From Rusavskia elegans (taxonomy: Eukaryota; Ascomycota; Lecanoromycetes; Teloschistales; Teloschistaceae), in assembly GCA_011316305.1 (NCBI GenBank), contig SAUG01000085.1:339705-403704 (forward strand): DNA of 64,000 nucleotides. The letters are read 5' to 3'. The position numbers and the translations under genes were made by a program. The notes under the pieces were generated by a model, which made no database searches, had not been told where the DNA came from, and worked only from the letters and a program-made list of their open reading frames with translations. This document shows positions 12,349 through 23,057 of this stretch, piece by piece (positions within the stretch are counted from its first letter, which is position 1; every line of letters begins with the position of its first letter).

Positions 12349-13469
12349 ACACGATAAAATGGTCCGCTCAGTCATTCGCCATCAGTCTCTCACAAGCGCC
12401 AGGAGTTGGGAGACCAATGTGGCCCAGTGGAACCGATGGAACCAAGATTTACCAAATCGGTCAGCTACAAGAGAAAGCCAGCGATGTCACGGAGGCGCTG
12501 AGCAATCGGCTAGACCAGGCACTGGGTCTACTCATGACTGATCCAGTCACATGCGCCGCCTTTGCGGATAACGGAAGGTACTGCAATAACGATCCACCCT
12601 TGGATCCAAATGAGATCAAGAATGACCTAGCGCTCTCCCTCCAAATCTATCTTACCTCGGAGTCGCTGCACAAAAACGGCTGGTATGCTGTCCCGTTGGG
12701 TATTACAACCAAGGAAGAGTATGACAATCGTCCACATCCTACGTGTCCCCATCCACGTGGTGTCTGCCCAGGCGAAAATGAATATCTCAACATCTATTGG
12801 AGTCCGGAGTCTGGAAGACAATATAAGTTGGGACAACATAGCCGAGAAATGTCCCTAGCAGCAGTAATCAAGAGAACCCAGGAATGGGCCAATCTACCGC
12901 TGTTGTTCGACGGATCTTACAACTGTACTATAAACGGACAACGAGACAACCCAGAGTTGGTTCACGTCAACTACGACGGTACCCTGGATATCTCCTGTAT
13001 ATCTCAACTCCCAGTCCTGAGACAGTGTCGAACACCATGCCCGGAATACGAACCAGATGGCTCTTGTCGTTTCCCGACCGTCGAGAATTGCCATCAAGTC
13101 TCGGCAACCGCGTCAGTTCGCCAAGGCTCAAACGATGATATTCGCCGACAGAGAATAGCGTCTCGCCCCGATAATCGGCCCCAGTCGGAGATCGATGCTG
13201 ATTACCCTATTAACGGCCCGACCTCCTCATGACATTCAAAAAGGCGGTATGACTACCCAGATGCGTTGATAGGCTTTGGCGGAGGTGTTTTTGCATGGAT
13301 GGAACTGCTTTGGGAAGTTCGTCTTGTGAGCATTTTCGGCGTTTTATATCAAGAAACTGTTTAGGGCCTCATACTGCTGTGGCCAGTGGGTGTTATCTAC
13401 TTTCCAGTATATCATATCGGGACCCTTTTTTGTTCAGATTTGGACTGCGGTTTCAACGTGGAGCATTGA
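12349..13469 (+). pseudogene. Hypothetical protein, probably a broken gene with C-terminal membrane part
   Basis: Unrecognised protein. The frame is open from a likely splice acceptor (CTCAG ending at 12348) through ATG 12417 to a TGA at 13230-13232, about 290 codons. It is cysteine-containing and hydrophilic, with segments such as IYWSPESGRQYKLG and PTCPHPRGVCPGENEY. The same frame continues beyond the TGA with plausible protein (RRYDYPDALIGFGGGVFAWM), meets a TAG at 13362, and goes on with a hydrophobic stretch (GLILLWPVGVIYFPVYHIG) to a TGA at 13467. These two stops could derive from CGA and CAG by C-to-T change. I therefore read it as a nonsense-mutated gene that once ended in membrane segments. 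Alternatively the product ends at 13232, or an unseen intron removes the stops. The 5' end is missing or lies in unidentified upstream exons. Confidence 0.5.
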
Positions 13470-13531
13470 AGAGAATACATTACCTGACAGGCATAATTGA
13501 TGTTCATTGTTCTGTTGTGCTTTGAACTTAC

Positions 13532-13782
13532 CGTGGAATGGGCACAAGATTCATACCCACACCCTTGCTGATCTCGGTTTCCGTGTTGTAGACGGAGCCT
13601 CCAGTCTTTCTATCGATTCTCCCTGAACAAGCCGAGGTCCTGCCTACTCCCCCCACATTGATTGCTTCAGGCTTCACAAAGACACTCCGAAAGTGATCCG
13701 AGAAACCTGACAGTTCATCGGTGTCTCCTTTGTGCCTTGAGACAGAGAGCTTGCCAATGCTATCGAGAAAAGGCCTGTAAGC
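13532..13782 (-). other. Exon-like open frame, unassigned
   Basis: Minus-strand open segment of about 84 codons with protein-like composition (AYRPFLDSIGKLSVSRHKGD at its start). It is bounded by a splice acceptor (GTCCAG) at its upstream edge and a donor (GTAAGT) at its lower edge. A GTAAGT also lies about 60 bp upstream, at 13842-13837. No partner exon could be joined in frame and no family was recognised. It may be a relic of a larger gene or an exon of an untranslated or alternative transcript. Confidence 0.3.
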
Positions 13783-13846
13783 CTGGACATAAGCGCAGGA
13801 GATCAATTTACTTCTTTATATCGGAAACTGTACAAACTTACTCTCC

Positions 13847-14452
13847 CTAAACTGTATTGGTACCCCCTATCCCATCTTGGTCAACCTCGACCCTCCCACT
13901 TTCATCCCCCACCCAAACCCATCCCTGCCCCCTCGTACTCATCTGGAACTGCCACCACACTTCATTCATCCCTTCCTCCTTGATCACATCCACAGCTCGA
14001 AATGCACCGTCTTGCCCCGCCTGTCTCATCTTTCGGTATACTTGCATAATATCACTTGTAAGTATATCCCCTAAACCTAGTTCTGTTGCCGGGCGAGGGT
14101 CAGGTAGGTAGTGCGGCCGCGCCCATTGGCCCCATTCGAGGGCTCTGGGACGGGAGCTTAGGAGAATGGCTCGGCGGTCCGGGAGGGGCGAGGGATTGGC
14201 AAAGAAGAGGCGGACATCAACAAGGCCAAGAGTTGTACGTAACGGGCCGCGGGTGGAGGTGCATTCGATGCGATTGAGCTGGGCGCCGGGGTAGGCTGCT
14301 TGGATGCCACCGACAGCGCGGGCGATGTGGAGGCGGAAGGTTATGGCGTTTGCGATGGGGTCGGCGGCGTTGATTGGGAGTGTAAATGGGCTGGATACTG
14401 AGAGGGAGAAGAGGAGGAGGAAGGTCATGATAAGTGACCGATACGGATACAT
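13847..14452 (-). CDS. Small secreted hypothetical protein
   Basis: Intron-free frame of 201 codons starting MYPYRSLIMTFLLLF; the second Met (residue 9) could also be the start. An N-terminal hydrophobic stretch ending near SSPFTLPINAA fits a cleaved signal peptide. The mature part has only one cysteine (in NRIECTSTRG), is moderately basic, and has a tryptophan-rich C-terminal region (NEVWWQFQM, QGWVWVGDESG). I do not recognise the family. Sequence composition is normal, and no RIP-like stops are seen. The neighbours give no functional hint. Confidence 0.65.
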   Translation of the reverse strand: MYPYRSLIMTFLLLFSLSVSSPFTLPINAADPIANAITFRLHIARAVGGIQAAYPGAQLNRIECTSTRGPLRTTLGLVDVRLFFANPSPLPDRRAILLSSRPRALEWGQWARPHYLPDPRPATELGLGDILTSDIMQVYRKMRQAGQDGAFRAVDVIKEEGMNEVWWQFQMSTRGQGWVWVGDESGRVEVDQDGIGGTNTV

Positions 14453-15855
14453 GGTTGGTGGTTGGAAATTTCCGCCACGGCGTGGGTTGAAATGGAGAAT
14501 TTGGATGGGAGATGCATAGGAATAATATATCCGATGCGGGACAGCGCATGCAGTCTTCGGTGCATCTCATGGGAGAAGCGCAAAAACTCTAGGGCAAAAG
14601 AGTTTGTATGCCTCGTATCCACATGGGAAGTGACGTGATCTAGCACGCTCTATGCGCTTGCGCTGCTAGCTTGGTAAAATAAAGAGCCCTAGGCGGCTCA
14701 AATACCGAGTCGAGAGTGCAAATTTGCTTGAAATGACAGAGAAAAGAGTAGATCACTAAGGAAACAGATGATATCAGTCCGGAGTCAAAATTAGTATACA
14801 ATGGTTTCGCTACAGGATCCAACGTACAAAAGGCCCAGCGACCGATGCAAGATGTCATGGTCTTGAGTGACTAACCTACTATAGCTACCCCAAGTACTAT
14901 CAAGCGGTTGGCACAATGGGATATGTAAACAAAATAAGCCTCGAGCAGAAGGTCTGACAACACGGCTTTGAGTCCGCCAAGTGGTCACAGTGACAGTGGT
15001 ATTAGAGATGATGGCGCTGAGATCTGCTCTGTTGTCATAATTACCATACGTTGTTAAAGGCGATTTGGTGGTGTGGTTGAAAGTAGGGCGTTTTGGAGCC
15101 AGAGTGAAAGGTCGAGGTCCATAGCAATACACTCGAGTTGGCTTTAGTACGGCTTGGGGAAGACGAACGAAAGGTCTGATCCCATAAGTCATACAATGAT
15201 GAGAGGGAGAAGTGCGGTAGTGTAGACTGTTCTGTTTTTATAGACATAGCAGGTATCAGCAAGACGAAGCCCACTACAACAGTGGGTTGAAAGGTCAAAT
15301 GTCTGGACTGCACGTGGCCAAAGGGTCGGAATGATAACAGCTTTTCCACACAGCTCTGGAGTACTCTACAACAGTTTTATCATCCACAATAAGTAGCCCG
15401 CGTGCAATGTCTCGATACGGCTTGGTCCTTCATGACGTCAGAGCTTCTCGTTGCATGGCGCAGCATCAGCGCGACACGTGGGCCAGGACCCACTGAGCGT
15501 TTCACCAGCTCGGGGCTATGCCTCTTTCGCCATAGTGGGCATCCGTCCAGAAGCTTGGCAGCTCTACTCATCTACCCCTGAATCGGGTGCCCCGCTGAAG
15601 TTTGTTTGGCAGTGATACTTTAGCCACTCGACACCAAACAAATAGCTCGACCACTTATTCATTATACATAAAAAATCATTTGGTGTGTTGCTGTTCATGG
15701 TCATTGCAGTACAGTGATGAAGACCCTATCGGATTTGGAAGCGCCCCACCAAGATCGGACCCTGTAATCTTACTAAAGATAGACTCGATGTTACAGGCAG
15801 CCACGAAGGAGCTGACAATTTTCTTTTGCTTCCTCAACTTACAGTACATTCAGTC
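14453..15855. other. Intergenic, no gene seen
   Basis: Divergent promoter region between the secreted protein (minus) and the mannosyltransferase (plus). Minus-strand open frames at 14791-15192 and 15041-15349 lack motifs and overlap each other in different phases, so I did not call them. Confidence 0.45.
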
Positions 15856-16866
15856 ATGGAGAAGCTCTCCCTCACATCCCTCGCCGCCAGTTCTGTCCAT
15901 GATATGCGCCGCTTCCTATGCTGCCGTCCCGACCGTGTCCTCATGTTCCTCTGTCTCTTCGCCATCTTGATCTTCCTCCGCTCTAACGCCTCTCCCGCAA
16001 ATCTTCATCTTGTTCTCAAACCCACCAACCCCGAACCCTTAATCCCCGCCCAAGTATGGCAACCCTACACCACCGTTGGACCCCGGAATACAAACACCAC
16101 TCACCAAAATGCCCTCAAAGCGACAAAAATTGCTGCCAACCTAGCAGCGACTTGGTTCCCTGTTGATGGGGACTGGCGCTACCAATTTATCGGCACGGAA
16201 TTCGGCGCACAATTCGTCAAAGAGCATTTTAACGACCAACAGGACGTTGTAGACGTCTACACTTCCCTCCGTGTGCCGGTCATGGCGTCAGACTTCCTTC
16301 GCTATTTACTGCTAGCTGGAGAGGGAGGTGTGTATGCGGATAGCGACGTGGAAATGATCAAACCCTTACAAGATTGGGTGCCTGTGCCTTACCGCAACGT
16401 AACACGCGCCATGTTCGGCATTGAAAAAGACCACCCTGCGGAAGATGAACCTGATGGTTGGAGTTTTCGCTTTGTACAACACACCCTGATCACCGCTAAG
16501 GCGCACCCAATAATGATAAACATGGTGCGCAACATCACCAACAAAATGCTGGAACTCTCCCACGAGAAATACACAACGATATCACAACTTGAGCTCCATG
16601 ATAGAGATGTGGTCAGAATCACGGGACCCAGAGGCTTTAAAGATGTGGTCTTTGAGCATTTGTCAAGAGAGGTGGGGGAGAGTATCGGATGGAGGAATGT
16701 TACAAAGATTACGGAGCCGAAGTTGTTTGGAGATACGCTGATTGTGCCGATCAACTTCTTCGCAGCAGGACAGCAACATTCGGGGAGTGATGGGGCAAGT
16801 CCGGATAAAAGGGTTCAGCATTATTGGACAGGGACTTGGAGGCACTGGGAGGATTCAATGAAGTGA
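15856..16866 (+). CDS. Och1-like alpha-mannosyltransferase (GT32, DXD sugar-binding)
   Basis: Intron-free gene for a 336-residue type II Golgi membrane protein. A short cytosolic N-terminus is followed by a signal anchor (VLMFLCLFAILIFL, residues about 29-42) and a luminal catalytic domain. The family landmark is DFLRYLLLAGEGGVYADSD, in which the metal-binding DXD is Asp162-Ser-Asp164. The initiation-specific alpha-1,6-mannosyltransferase Och1 and its paralogues add the first outer-chain mannose to N-glycans, and this could be one of them. Further Och1-type features are the hydrophobic residue block before the DXD and a late H-YWTGTW segment near the C-terminus. Filamentous fungi have several Och1-like paralogues, so the exact acceptor is uncertain. 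The upstream in-frame stretch lacks ATG, so 15856 is the start. Confidence 0.85.
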   Translation: MEKLSLTSLAASSVHDMRRFLCCRPDRVLMFLCLFAILIFLRSNASPANLHLVLKPTNPEPLIPAQVWQPYTTVGPRNTNTTHQNALKATKIAANLAATWFPVDGDWRYQFIGTEFGAQFVKEHFNDQQDVVDVYTSLRVPVMASDFLRYLLLAGEGGVYADSDVEMIKPLQDWVPVPYRNVTRAMFGIEKDHPAEDEPDGWSFRFVQHTLITAKAHPIMINMVRNITNKMLELSHEKYTTISQLELHDRDVVRITGPRGFKDVVFEHLSREVGESIGWRNVTKITEPKLFGDTLIVPINFFAAGQQHSGSDGASPDKRVQHYWTGTWRHWEDSMK

Positions 16867-18167
16867 TTCGAGGAGAATCATGAGTATATGGCTTGGAAGT
16901 TTCTGGGCTCGACCCCGAATTTCTCCAAAGTCCTCCAGCAATCAGGGATCAGACGGTCCTGCCGTATTATCTCCCAATTGGTATCTTGGTTGTGCGGTCT
17001 ACCCTTGCCACATCAAGTTATCGGTCGATCTCTTGTCCTTCACCTGGTTGCGGACAAAATACTCTCGGCGGCCGAAGCGTTGGTAGATTCAATTAGTCCA
17101 ACACGCGACGTAAAGGGTCCGTCCTCTCTGTCCCTTGATGTCCTGATATCAGGTCCCAAAGCTTCTCTGCGATATCAAAGGCTTTCTCCACTCTTCCTGT
17201 GGTTGGCAAGGGCATTAGTAAAATAGCACAAAAATTCAAGTCGGCGTTTTTTGGGTTGCTTAGTAAGAGCTTACCGTGAGGATAGTTTGATTATTTTCTA
17301 ATTGGTTCGGCGCTGAAACTTGGTCCAGGGTGAGGACAGTCAATCAAGTCTTGCGCTTGCTATCGCCTCTTCCCATATCTCCTCGCTGTTGTAAAAATAC
17401 ATGAGTTTACAAACCCTAACCCCAAGCGTGGGCGCAAGTCACGTTCAATAACTCTGCGGTATGGCTCACAAAAGACGAAAAGTCACTGGGCATCTTTCTT
17501 GCATTTGAGACGTAATGTGCGACAAGGGACACATTCGAACCGCTTCAAGAAAACGACACTCAGCCCAACCGCCAGTAATTCTCCCCTGAATTTCGGGTTA
17601 TATTAGAAAATGAAGCTTTCCTTTTCTCGGACTCTTTTGGGCAGTTCCGTATCTTTCCTCTCCATATTCGCTTTCGCGTATAGCGAGACTCTGCCCCAGC
17701 TCAAAGTGCCAACGAATATTGGCACAGAAATCCTGTAGAGTACTTAGCGTCCTTAAAACTCCCCTTACCCTCTCCAATGGTTCTTAAACGAAGGCGTCAT
17801 TGCCCGCAATCGCATAGATAGATGAGTAATTGGAGCCGCTGGGCTGTGTTATGTCTGTATTAGATGTGCCTGTCTTCTATAGTCAGAGGAAGAGAAGCTT
17901 AATCTCTGGTCACGGATTGCAATTGAGAAGATAGGAGAATTGAGCAAGATCGTGAATGGGCACATAGTACCATAGATCTAAAAGACGGGCAGACTTGCAG
18001 AAACAATCCGAGTTCTTCGCATATGAGATGAGCACCAGCGCCATGTCCAGATATATAAACCTTTCATCCCACTCCGTCCGTCCTGCCAGCAAGACGGTGA
18101 TGATCACACAACAGGTCTTCATCGAAGCGGGAAGCAAAATCGCCCCCGACGATTGCTACGTCTGCCA
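16867..18167. other. Intergenic, no gene seen
   Basis: Three-prime flanks of two convergent genes. Short frames near 16888-17226 and 17910-18137 have no motif. Normal base composition. Confidence 0.5.
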
Positions 18168-19194
18168 CTAGTCGTCATCCCCATCATCGGCTTCTTCTTC
18201 GGCATCCTCCTGTGCCTCTTCTGCATCCTCCTGAGCTTCCTCCACATCCTCTGGGTCTGCCGGCTCAGGCTGTTGTCCCCCCTGAGCCGGGCCGCAGTCG
18301 CCGTCCCTCTTTTGGTTACCCTGTCCACTGTACATGGCGTTGGCTCTTTCAATGTCGGTGGATGAGGGTTTCATATTCTTCTTGAAGGAGGTGTTGGGGT
18401 CCGCTTTGGTACCCAGTACCGTTTTCCGATGTCCAATCAATGGCTTTTTGGCCCCAGCGCCACCGGGGTAGTGCATGATGGAGTCTTCATCGTACGCGTC
18501 GCTGGAGCTACAGAGGTTGGATTGTCCGTAGGGAATAAACTCCATAGAAGACCACCCTTCGCGTGCGGCTACACCGAGGTCCGTGCAGAAGCCTTCCTTT
18601 TCTTTATCCTCGGAGTAGTCTTGTAGGTTCTTGCCTAGTCGGAGGTCAGGGAGTGTTGCCCAGAGATCTTGGAAAGCAAGAAAGGAGGAGCTTACAGTTG
18701 AAGACTACGTGGTCATTACGATCAAAGCGTTGATGCTCGTGGATAAAGCCGAGGGCATGCCCCAGCTCGTGAGCCATGTTTGTGTTCTTGTCGAGGAAAC
18801 CGTAGGAATCGCCGTCGCCGAACACCATACGCGCGCCACCTGAGAATCCAACCCTGGTCACCGCTTTGGGGTCGCTGCTGACCTCGATGGTCAAAACGTC
18901 ATTGTCTCCCCCATCTGGTGTCTCGACGAGGTCGATGTTGGCTTTGTCGAGTCCGTTGTCCGTCCATAGCTTCCAGCCTGCTTTCACAATGTCTTTCAGT
19001 TTCTCCTTGGAGTCGTCATTCTTGAACTTGTATTTCAGCTGGTGACCCGGCCAGAATTGAGGACCGCCGGCTGCGGGGTTGATGGTGAACCATCTCTTGT
19101 TAAGATTCGAGTTTGGTAGACCAGGAGCCGCCAGCGTTCCAGGGAGATTCCAAACTAAGGCCGTATAAGCGAAGAGGCAGACGCTGCGATACAT
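18168..19194 (-). CDS. Secreted astacin-type zinc metalloprotease (M12A)
   Basis: Two-exon gene (18696-19194 and 18168-18634 on the minus strand; 61-bp intron) for about 321 residues. A signal peptide ends near GTLAAPG, and a short propeptide with NLNKRW gives a possible Kex2 site. The zinc site is HELGHALGFIHEHQRFDR from residue 142: the ligands are His142, His146 and His152 with catalytic Glu143, matching the astacin HExxHxxGxxHExxR pattern. The Met-turn SIMHYPGG (Met220) is present in exon 2. Splicing produces VFNCKNLQDY, as expected after the zinc motif in astacins. The C-terminus carries an unusual acidic tail of about 40 residues with repeated EAQEDAEE units, which is not part of the catalytic domain. 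It should degrade extracellular protein; the substrate is unknown. Confidence 0.93.
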
Positions 19195-20514
19195 GATGTA
19201 AGATAGATAGGTTAATGAGGTTGATTTAAATCCTAACCAGAGGATTAACTTTGATATGATCTGAAGACGACAAGTGGGACAGATTATTGTTGATGTTGAT
19301 ACAGAATTAACAAGGCGGACCGCGGGCTTTATATGCTATTTCATCGTAACCCAACGACTGCTTGAAGTATAGCAGTGTTGTACATTCAGAGACGTGATAG
19401 GTCAGCGATCGTTCCACATCCTTCGATATCTCTACGGCACACTGTTATGCTTACGAACTCGACGTTGCATGGCGTTATGTTGGGGATTGGTGTTATGTTG
19501 GCGATTGGGGTTATGTTGGGGTTTCATGCTCTCGAGAACGCCAAGGCAGCCAATAGCCAGCAGACGAATGACTGACTGACTGTGTTGAGTGTATATCGCT
19601 TCGACAGAATGTTAATGAGCCTCTCAGGCTCGTAGATGTTTCTTCTGGCCGATTCAACGGGACGATGCGCTCATTGATGATACAGCGTTGTAGAGAAGCC
19701 AGAGAAAAGAAAAGCTGTGAGTCGCGACCATGATCCATTTTCCCCCGGTCAGCTAATTGGACTATGACATCATGAAACAGCATACAACAGAGACTGAGAA
19801 CAAACAGGAGCGAGGCGAAGTCTCGCAAACAAGTTTCAGATGCTAAGGGGAGTTGACGTGGGCCGGGTTGACAGTGACGATGATAAAGCAATTGTGGACG
19901 TTTTTGGAACCGGATGCGGCACCCAGAAACAACAGGTAAACGATTAGTACTACCTGGAACAAAAGACAGCAGCCCTGGGGTTGGATGATGACAGGTTCCA
20001 TTGCCATAGAAAAACGTTGAAAGAATGTTGGCTGGTTCACATGGGTCGCAGTCAGCAGAGTAAGCTCCGAGGCAGGATGGTGAAACGGACTATGATAGTT
20101 GTGACGCGGTGAACAGTAGGAAAAGAAATTGATGAGGTGGCTGGAGTTGTTGGATGCTAAAAATAAGATGCGGCTGATGCTGCGCCATCCAACATCGCCA
20201 GATGCCGCCAATACAACATAGCCATCAAGATATCCACTCACGTTGCAGATCCAGCCTCGTGCGATTGAAAGTCTGTATGGACTTCACCCCGGATTTCTGC
20301 TCTTCCTCTATCACAGAAGGCACAAGATTCAACCCCGTCTCCAGAGCCAACTGGCGCTATCAGAACAATGTCAATCTTTTCCCGAAGCAATGTTGAACAA
20401 ATGGTGGTGATGAAACAGAGCTATTGGATTACCATTCCTGGAGATTGAAAGATATTACCTTCCCAAGCCAAGGGTTTCACAAAGTATCTCATCACGAACT
20501 CAGCCATCTATCGT
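19195..20514. other. Intergenic, with an 18-bp minisatellite
   Basis: No convincing gene. Three imperfect copies of an 18-bp unit (GTTATGTTGGGGATTGGT) lie at 19474-19527. Minus-strand frames at 19511-19891 and 19843-20241 lack motifs. Confidence 0.5.
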
Positions 20515-22187
20515 TCAAGTCATCTTCTGTTCAGGAAAGTCGTAAGTAACTCTGGTGTAGCCGATGACGTCCTCGATAGTCTCGTCGGTGAATTTGAGAT
20601 CCTCCTCAACCGGTACAGTATCCTTGATTTTCAAAATCATCACTGGGAGTGCAATGACCAAGCTACCCGCGAGTAAAACCCAGCATGAAGCGAAAAGATT
20701 CATATATGGTGGCGGACTGTTCTGCAACCCATCCAAACGCCAGATGATAGCTGCGCCTGCTGATTGAATCCCCTTGTAGAAGCCTGCGAAGTTGGCTAGC
20801 TTGCGGCTGTTGTTGGTGATGGCGCCCATAAACCTGCATTGTATAAGCGGCGTTCATCAGTCATGCACACGAAAGGCTACTTACCAGTACACACATGTCT
20901 GCCATACGGCATCGTAGAAACCATAGGAGATGTACAAGAACATGGGCCCAATGTACCCACTCGATGTCCAGTCATAAAGCTGATGCCCCTCCAGGGCTAC
21001 GTCCTCACGGGTATATTTCCTCTGAAATGCATACCCTCCACCCCAGATGATGAAGGTGAGGGCGCATAGAGAAGCCCAGGCAGCTTTGGCCCTTGTGGTT
21101 CTTCTGACGTTCGGGTAATCGAGTGCAAAGCCAAAGATCAACGCCCCAAACATCTGAGCCAGCCAGTAAGGAGTACCGTTAAGCGCACCAGTACGCGTAT
21201 TAAATTGCGCAGCATTGACGTCGTTGTACTGATAGGTGTAGAACCAATTCGATGCAAAGAACATAGGGAAAAGGAGTATAACGTAGGGATCGGTCCGTAA
21301 TGTCTCCCAAAGGCCGAGAATCTCCGTCTTCCATGTTGGGTGTTTCATAAGGATGATCCTGGATCCATCGCGACGAACGACGTCCTTAGCATCCACCAGT
21401 GTCCATGCAAGGCAAGCTCCAAGGAAGGTAAGAATCAGGAAGCCAACATAAGTGTTGTCCTTGACAGTCTCGCCGCCTCGTTCGTGAATGTTGAGGCCAA
21501 GGCCAACCTGCAATTGTGATTAGATTGCTAAGCGGCATTCTCAACAGCTTCAGCTCACCAGGCTTCCGATAACAGCGCCCAGATTGAAAATCATCCAGAA
21601 CCACGAGATGTAGCGGCCTTTCAGGTTTTCTGGTGGATAGGACATCATGATCGCGCCTTGGGCGGACCAGAGTATGCCTGCACAGCATCCAAGCAAGAAG
21701 CCAGAGAAGACGGTATAGCCTAAATTGTGGGTGTGATTGTAGCATAGGAAAGAGCTGATATAGATGCAATATCCAAGACCACCAAAGGATAGGGCAAATC
21801 TGATACCGAGAGTGTTGGTAACGGTGCCAGCAAAGAAACCAACGACGGAGAAAGTGGCGTAAAGAGCGGAGTTGGCAGCTGTACTGGCATAGATGTCCTT
21901 ATCACGCTGCCCTGAACCACCGAAACCATTAAGTGCATTGAACATTCCTTCCCATTATTAGCGGCGTTCAAAGAAACGTCGAGCTCCGTGGCCTCACCTG
22001 GGCATAGGAAGCATACAAATGAGACCAAGATCAACTGCGATTCTGGGGACGCATACCAAGGAAGCCTGAAAGGTCCGAGTCTTAGTGATCTATACTTCCA
22101 TCCTTCAAGTAGTCCATGTCCACTTGAGAGCGTGCTGTTAGCTGGAAAGTCCGTATACGCTGCGGTTGGACCTTTCCTGGCCGCCAT
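20515..22187 (-). CDS. UNC93-like major-facilitator membrane protein
   Basis: Four-exon gene on the minus strand: 21998-22187, 21559-21947, 20885-21507, 20515-20833, with introns of 50-51 bp. The product of about 506 residues has about eleven or twelve hydrophobic helices. The fungal UNC93/DUF895 pattern is visible: SFVCFLCPGMFNALNGFGGSG in helix 1, a YPPENLKGRYISWFW loop, and ASNWFYTYQYNDVNAAQFN in the second half. Family members are multipass proteins related to MFS transporters, with ion-channel regulator or transporter roles in animals. The substrate in fungi is unknown. The start is MAARKG at 22187; an open frame extends further upstream but lacks family similarity. The C-terminal tail is hydrophilic and cytosolic by expectation. 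Confidence 0.88.
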
Positions 22188-23057
22188 GGATTTTGGAACA
22201 AATTCTTGATCAATTTCTGATGTGAGAAATGAATCTTCCCGCACTTGGTAGCAACGGGTGCTTTGCAGCAACTTCAAGATAAGCTGTAAAAGATTTGAAG
22301 AAGACCGCGTTGAATTGAGGGATCGAGTGGGGAATAATAATAAGAATCTCTCAACGTTTCCGATAAAAGCCACAAATTCTGGTCGGGGCATATGAGTGGA
22401 TGGTATGGATCATGGCGCACCCTCGTATCCTTACTTGTTTGTGCTGGCTGTTCAGCGGGGAAGGCTGCCTCAGCCTGCTTTCAGCCTCGTCGACAACCTC
22501 TTTTGATGTAAAACTTTAACTCGTTTGTTTTGCAAGAAACCGACATGAAAGTGGTACCATTCGATTCTCCAGGCTCTTGCGAGTGTCGCAGTCTCAATAT
22601 AAAAGTGTGTCATTGAAGTACTCAGGATATATCATTGACTTTACCTTTGGGTAAGTCTGTCAGCGTTGGCCCCCATGTCTCGAGCCCAATTCTGATACCG
22701 ACTTGCATAAGCCTAAAAGCCACATTATTGACGGTCATCGCCCAATGAGTTTACTGATTATTATTAGAGCAGTCTTTGTCCAACTTGGAGCCTTGCGGTT
22801 TACACTTGGGTAAGAGCTGCTCTGGCCCAAAAATTCGACTTCCAAGGTGTATTCAGTTGGTTATGGGAATCACGGCACAGTGTACAAGGCTGTAACGAGC
22901 TAATGCTGCAAAACATCTAAGAAACCCCTCTTTTGTTGAGGGCAACGATTGCTGGCCTTCGACGCTTCCGCAATCCGAGTCTACCTGGTAGGAGATGCTG
23001 TATGTATTACCAAGTTAGACTATTCTCTGACAACAGCCTGCCCACATTTAGGCAGCT
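22188..23057. other. Divergent intergenic region
   Basis: About 870 bp between the UNC93-like gene (minus) and the TPR/ankyrin gene (plus); presumably holds both promoters. No gene or strong repeat seen. Confidence 0.5.

Noticed and set aside
14791..15349. Minus-strand frames between the secreted protein and the mannosyltransferase
   Set aside because: Different phases overlap, no motif, no splice sites connecting them.
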